DNA of 36,695 bases, from NCBI GenBank assembly GCA_025201705.1, contig MU616850.1, positions 1 through 36,695 of the forward strand. Direction: 5' to 3'. The stretch is from Dissophora ornata (taxonomy: Eukaryota; Mortierellomycota; Mortierellomycetes; Mortierellales; Mortierellaceae). Both the position numbers and the translations under genes were made by a program. Positions 32,502-36,695 of the stretch are shown piece by piece (positions within the stretch are counted from its first letter, which is position 1; every line of letters begins with the position of its first letter). The notes below the pieces were generated by a model. The model had not been told where the DNA came from. It worked only from the letters and a program-made list of their open reading frames with translations, and searched no databases.

Positions 32502-33932
32502 CTATACAATCAGCACCAATGATACCAAAGCTGCAACAACCGTCGACATGAACATGAATGAGACGTTCGCTCCGTTGGATGTAGTGGCGGTTGTTACCGG
32601 CGTAATGGTTGAACCCCCACTGACAGGGCTACCGGACAATCCCTCGGTGCCCAAAGATGTATTAGAAGGGTTGATGGGTGCAATACCGATCCTGGTGGCT
32701 CCAGCCGTAAAATCGTAGACGGCATAGACCTGTCTCAGGAAGGGGTCTCCAAGAATGAACATATTATAGTCGCCCAAGGGCATCACCAATGAGACACACT
32801 GTGAGCTTCCTGTTCCAGTGCTGGCGATAAAGTCCAGATACGGGACCTCGTACTTGATGCCGTTGAATGTAAGACCAAAGGTAGTTGTTCCCGTGCAGGG
32901 AAGGGTGTAGACTTGATCCGCTGTCGAGTATACAGCACCGGTAATATTGGCATGGAACGCCTGCGCGAACGAGCTTGGGACTGCAATGAAGGACGTGCCG
33001 GTATCAAAAAGCCAGGGCGACGTTGTGTATCCTGAGACGGCGACGCTTCCGGCGTATGCGGCTTCAGCATCCACGTACCACATACCCTTAGTCGTACCAG
33101 CACCGGTCGAGATGGGGATCTGATTCAAGGTGCCATTGAACTTTGTGTAGTCGATTGCGCCAAAAAGGAACGATCCTCCTTTGCTCTGGGTAAGCGAACT
33201 TGTCAAGTACACAGAGAAGACATCCATATCTAGCAGTTTGTTGTTGAAGATGGTCTCAAGTGGAGGGACAGCATTCAAGACCGGTGAGGTGGGCATGAGT
33301 CCGACCAGACCTGCAACACCTGTTCCGTACGAGGACAGATCAAGCGCACTCTGGGTCACGTCCAGGATCTGCTGGTTCTTGATAACAAGTCCTCCGATGG
33401 CAACCTGATCTGCAACAATTGGTCCTGCGCCCCAGGTGCCGTCACCATAGGTAATGTTATATGAGTACGCGGTCTTTGTGCAGGAAGTGCAGGTGTAATG
33501 GGGCATAGAGGAGCAGAGGGTGCCTGTGCACTCGTTCGAGGTGATGACGATCATGTCTGAACCCGTATCAAACACCACCTGAAACGACTGTGCTGGATTG
33601 CCCAATTGGATTGTGCCCGTGTAGCCAAGGTTTTTGGCATTAGTGACGATGGAATTGCCGAGATACTTTGACTGGAAGAGGGCACCAACACTGCCGCCAA
33701 GATGATGGATGGATGCGGTGGTAGCGGGTTTGGTGACGGGGACCTCAAAGGTGCCAGCTTCCACTGTCGAGGTTGAGGAAGAGAGGAGGACGGCGTTGGC
33801 GATCAAGAGGAGGAGGGCGCCGAAGGGCTTTGATCTTCTGGTGCTGGTGCTGGTGGGAGAGGCCGCTGCAGCGCACCTCCTTGTGCTGTCGTCGTTACTG
33901 CTCTTGGTGTGCCATTGATTTAGACCGGCCAT
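32502..33932 (-). CDS. Pepsin-type (A1) aspartic protease, likely secreted and GPI-anchored
   Basis: A single exon encodes 476 aa. Both catalytic motifs are present: DTGSD with Asp122 (VVFDTGSDMIVI) and DTGTS with Asp310. The flap tyrosine is Tyr162 in TYGDGTWG. Cysteine pairs near the first Asp (Cys135/Cys140, Cys148/Cys151) and near the end fit disulfides. A hydrophobic segment at about 37-51 after a long polar N-terminus acts as signal peptide or anchor. The C-terminus is a Ser/Thr-rich spacer followed by about 18 hydrophobic residues ending the protein, the layout of a GPI-attachment signal as in yapsin-type enzymes. Likely role: cell-surface or secreted proteolysis at acid pH. The long N-terminal extension before the signal is unusual, but no later Met precedes the hydrophobic core. 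A TATA-like box lies about 335 bp upstream. Confidence 0.93.
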   Translation of the reverse strand: MAGLNQWHTKSSNDDSTRRCAAAASPTSTSTRRSKPFGALLLLIANAVLLSSSTSTVEAGTFEVPVTKPATTASIHHLGGSVGALFQSKYLGNSIVTNAKNLGYTGTIQLGNPAQSFQVVFDTGSDMIVITSNECTGTLCSSMPHYTCTSCTKTAYSYNITYGDGTWGAGPIVADQVAIGGLVIKNQQILDVTQSALDLSSYGTGVAGLVGLMPTSPVLNAVPPLETIFNNKLLDMDVFSVYLTSSLTQSKGGSFLFGAIDYTKFNGTLNQIPISTGAGTTKGMWYVDAEAAYAGSVAVSGYTTSPWLFDTGTSFIAVPSSFAQAFHANITGAVYSTADQVYTLPCTGTTTFGLTFNGIKYEVPYLDFIASTGTGSSQCVSLVMPLGDYNMFILGDPFLRQVYAVYDFTAGATRIGIAPINPSNTSLGTEGLSGSPVSGGSTITPVTTATTSNGANVSFMFMSTVVAALVSLVLIV

Positions 33933-35038
33933 TGCGACTGTATCTCAACGGCTTCGTTCTGTGAAAAGGCGCAGGGAGCAGATTTTGGATGCGAGTCGAC
34001 GGGGTAAAGAAAGAAGGAATGGGAATGGGGGGGTTGATTAAGGGAGCGAGACAGGAAAGGCGAAAAGCAGTGAGACCACAGAGTGTGCCAGTCGAGGGAG
34101 AGACAGAAGAGAAAACGGGTAAAAATAAAACTGGGAAGGAAAAGAGCGTTTTGAGCAGCGCACCAGGAGAGGCAATTGTGTACTGCAGACCAAGGGCGGA
34201 GTGTGGTGAGGAGAAGCAATGAAAGTGAGGGATGTGGGGGAGGGGGGACGAACGGGAATGGCAAGAGTTATATACACAGACAAAGGAGGGTGTGCGCTCA
34301 GGGGTGATGCGCAATGAGGAGGCAATCGTCTCATTTGCATGCGGAACAACGATTGCCGGCTGAGGAGTGAGCGGCGGTTTGCAGCGCACGTTGGATGTGC
34401 TCTTGCGGGCACAACGATCGTAAATAAAAGACGCTCATTAGGATTGTCTAGCTTGCTCGATATTTTCTGCAACAGCCCACAGAAGGGAGGCGCAAAGGAA
34501 AATACTTGATTCCCGTACAGCACACCGCGTGGCAGGACGCTTGTATTTAACCGGCGTGTGCATTTTGCGACTCTTGGCACTCTGGCATAGCATGACCATC
34601 GGAAAATATGAATTGCGCATGAAAACATCCCCGGCATGCGGATCAAATTGCGGATGGGCTGATTCACCCCTACCCTGCTGTGATCATGCCAGGGTCTACT
34701 TTTGCGTTTGTTTGCTTGGGACAGGGTCCATTATTGTACACACGCCATCATGACCACGGCGCTTCCTTATCCTGATCTGACGCCGCTTTGTGCAACGGGA
34801 CAATTCCAAAAGCACTCTCCGCACAGAGTCAAAATACACACAGACATCAGCCCCTGCCTTGCAGAGGGCACTGGCCCAACGAGAGAAGGCATGCGATCCG
34901 CAGGATTACCAAGGGCCAGGGTCAGCTCGCCTCTCGGGACAAACCTTATTAGCATTCTCTTTCTCATTCTCCATTCCCCATTCTCCATTCGCCCCACAGC
35001 CACCTTCTCTCTCTTGACGCTCCAAAAGAAACAATAAT
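33933..35038. other. Upstream region of aspartic protease; no supported gene
   Basis: The first 300 bases are purine-rich on this strand, that is, a pyrimidine-rich leader for the protease. Open frames (34038-34667 minus, 34702-35037 plus) are low-complexity or unrecognisable. A CT-rich tract at 34955-35020 resembles leaders in this genome and precedes the small ORF at 35039. Confidence 0.55.
34268..34274 (-). promoter_or_regulatory. TATA-like box of the aspartic protease gene
   Basis: The minus strand reads tatataa about 335 bp before the start codon at 33932, followed by a long CT-rich leader. It is a motif match only. Confidence 0.35.
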
Positions 35039-35164
35039 ATGAGCGCGTTCTCGTTCTCCTCTATCACTCTCAGCCTAGGTCTCTCTGCCGCGGCACACGT
35101 CCTTTTGTATTACAAAGGCCTTGCACAGGCAGAGCGTGGGCGCAAGCGACGTTTCCAAAGTTAA
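35039..35164 (+). CDS. Candidate 41-residue single-pass membrane protein
   Basis: A short ATG-started frame follows a CT-rich leader and an A-rich aaagaaacaataat context, the same arrangement as confirmed starts here. The predicted peptide has a hydrophobic stretch (about residues 4-25, including ITLSLGLSAAAHVLLYY) and a basic tail (AERGRKRRFQS). It would be a small membrane protein with its basic end inside. I know no homologue by sight. It could instead be the intact first exon of a decayed gene whose remains lie at 35165-35767. Confidence 0.33.
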   Translation: MSAFSFSSITLSLGLSAAAHVLLYYKGLAQAERGRKRRFQS

Positions 35165-35294
35165 TAAGCCCTTTGGAACAGGCACTCTGACAGATTTGCG
35201 TCGTCTCCTGAACCGTTGTTGTCACCATGTTCCTCTTCAATTGACTGCTACTGCTGCTGCAGCGGCGATCACATTTTCCAGGAATGCTCTCTAT

Positions 35295-35766
35295 GAATGT
35301 CAAGATCAAGCAGAGGGCATTCCCGTGAAGTCGATATTAGACATTTAGCAAAGCAAAGAACTAATGCTGCAGGCTCAAGAGATCTTGGAAGCTTTGCTCC
35401 TGAGGATCTGTCACAGGATGAACGCAGAATGACGAATTCACATGATTAGGGCAGTCAATGGACTCTCGATGATGTCTCCCTTGTTGCAGCATTCACGTGG
35501 AGCAGTGGACGGCAAAAAGACATACCACTTGGTAAACACGCTATGATTCCTTTCTTTCACTTTCGGCGTGGGGGCTGATGGATGCAACAAGCCGTGGCTG
35601 TCCCAGGAGAGAGAGCGCTACAGAAGACGATCGCCCAACTGAGTTTCGGGACACAAGGCAACGGTGGAAACTTCTGGATTCTCAATATCATTCAAGTCTA
35701 TAAGTTTTCCTATGCTTCATGCATGGAGCTAGGGCAATCGCCTCCGCACAGACTAGGCACAGCCTA
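35295..35766 (+). pseudogene. Possible decayed coding region (unrecognised)
   Basis: One frame (the same as that of the 41-residue ORF) reads protein-like text interrupted by a TAG at about 35447 and a TGA near 35578. It includes SRDLGSFAPEDLSQDERR, WTLDDVSLVAAFTWSSGRQ and KTIAQLSFGTQGNGG. The TGA could be removed by a 60-bp intron starting gtaaac at about 35533, keeping the frame, but the TAG has no such explanation. No family is recognised. Chance cannot be excluded. Confidence 0.2.
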
Positions 35767-36400
35767 GATGACGCGCCACCTTGCGGCTTGGCCAGGCGTA
35801 AACGCATGTGCACAATGAATAATAATGAGCATCTCCTGAATCCATGACACGCCCCCTCCAAAATCGCTGTTACTTCTGCAACAGCGACCTTCCTCCCCTG
35901 ATCGTAGTAATAAACATGAATAAAGCCATTCGCGACAGACTCTGGCTGCTTTTGTTTAGTTTAATGGACTTGAAGGGCCTCTGAATTTAGTATCTGACTT
36001 TTCGCTATTAATTAATTCTTAATTCTAAAATGACATCTTGATGAATTCACCCGGTTCTCATGTTTTGTTCAGTGCCGAGGAGACTACGATTCACTTTATT
36101 TATAGCAAGCGAAACAAAGCCAAAATTCTCTGTAGACATCGACATCAACGAATCATGTCCCCCTTTGCATTGAATATATCCACTAACTCCATCCACATTC
36201 ATATCTCGGTCACGACCTGGATATTCAACACTTGTGAATCTAATCGCACAACTCCCACATGAGTCCTCGTACTACTTCTATTGCTTTACATCCGGTGCGC
36301 GTCCTTGTCCGAGAGAAGGTCTCATGAAATCATTGCTGCTACGTCTGTGCCCCCCCAACACAGTGGCCTCCCCTGATGCGTTTGCTCAAGCAGTGATTCC
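35767..36400. other. AT-rich spacer, nothing recognised
   Basis: It is a low-GC stretch including attaattaattcttaattc near 36007. No gene, repeat family or RNA structure is recognised. The short frames are unremarkable. Confidence 0.5.
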
Positions 36401-36414
36401 AAATGACTCTTACC

Positions 36415-36690
36415 ATTCGACGGTGACTTTGTACCTATTGTTCCAGGTTGTTCGACCGATCTCCTCGGCGGCACTGAAGGGCCGGTTAGTCATGTGCAAG
36501 GCAATCCCCTGTGTCGCTCCAAATACTTTCCCCACGGCTTTGTAATGTAGATATCTCGCACCAACTAGTCCCGCACGTCGTCTTCTTCATCCTCCTCGTC
36601 CTCCGAGATGTCCATGCCCTGCTATCGGATTTCATCCACTCCCTCAATCTTCACCACCAGCGAGTCCCAAAGACTCCTCTTTTCTTTTTT
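36415..36690 (-). pseudogene. Possible gene relic at right edge (unrecognised)
   Basis: On the minus strand, entering from the edge, one frame reads SLWDSLVVKIEGVDEIR, hits a TAG, then continues QGMDISEDEEDEEDDVRD and stops. Such an acidic tail is common at protein ends. Slightly further on, in another frame, comes a stretch including KVFGATQGIALHMTNRPF and AEEIGRTTWNNRYKVTVEW, then TAA. An in-frame stop plus a frame change suggests a broken gene or unrecognised introns. The plus strand is also open here (36234-36545), so the coding strand is not proven. Confidence 0.28.
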
Positions 36691-36695
36691 TTTTT

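Noticed and set aside
34038..34667. 209-codon minus-strand frame upstream of the protease
   Set aside because: It is pyrimidine-rich leader and promoter read as Pro/Ser/Leu-rich text. No domain or splice partner.

Overview
This window is nuclear DNA from a filamentous fungus. I infer an early-diverging lineage of the Mortierellomycota/Mucoromycota type from the style of the genes; no marker gene proves it. Most coding regions are broken by GT-AG introns. Most of these are about 50-170 bp, but some exceed 450 bp. Exons are moderately GC-rich. Introns and spacers carry long A or T runs and CT/GA tracts. Start codons often follow pyrimidine-rich leaders. I see no operons, CRISPR arrays, insertion sequences, tRNA or rRNA genes, and no prokaryote-style system.

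Layout from left to right: (1) 26-1456 (+), a PRL/PTP4A-type phosphatase without the usual C-terminal prenylation box. (2) 3438-6012 (+), an OPT-family transporter. (3) 7024-8793 (+), a six-exon pyruvoyl-dependent phosphatidylserine-decarboxylase-family enzyme with a GGST self-cleavage motif. (4) 8938-10131 (-), an ornithine cyclodeaminase/mu-crystallin-type dehydrogenase, divergent from (5) 10408-11358 (+), a glutathione-S-transferase-like protein. (6) 12156-14863 (+), a tandem PH-domain protein with matching introns in the two PH domains. (7) 15360-17559 (-), a Sfp1-type split zinc-finger regulator. (8) 18977-21449 (+), an unrecognised disordered protein with three NPF motifs. (9) 22704-23511 (-), a 106-residue protein with a mitochondrial-type N-terminus. 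(10) 24745-26605 (-), the DEAD-box helicase Rrp3/DDX47, divergent from (11) 27051-29790 (+), the TPR protein Emw1/TTC27. (12) 30016-31946 (-), a seven-exon DUF2433 protein resembling a degenerate metallophosphoesterase. (13) 32502-33932 (-), a pepsin-type aspartic protease with a GPI-anchor-like C-terminus. The last 2.7 kb (33933-36695) holds no intact gene I can vouch for. It does contain a possible 41-residue membrane ORF and decayed coding-like stretches.

Most genes are housekeeping or regulatory. Sfp1 (ribosome-biogenesis control) and Rrp3 (18S rRNA processing) lie within 10 kb of each other, with Rrp3 sharing a 445-bp promoter region with Emw1. The decarboxylase, dehydrogenase and GST lie together at 7.0-11.4 kb, and two of them share a 276-bp divergent promoter. 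That grouping is the most plausible local metabolic association, but the functional link is inference. All exon structures were worked out by hand from splice signals and reading-frame continuity, and each listed gene adds up to an unbroken frame.
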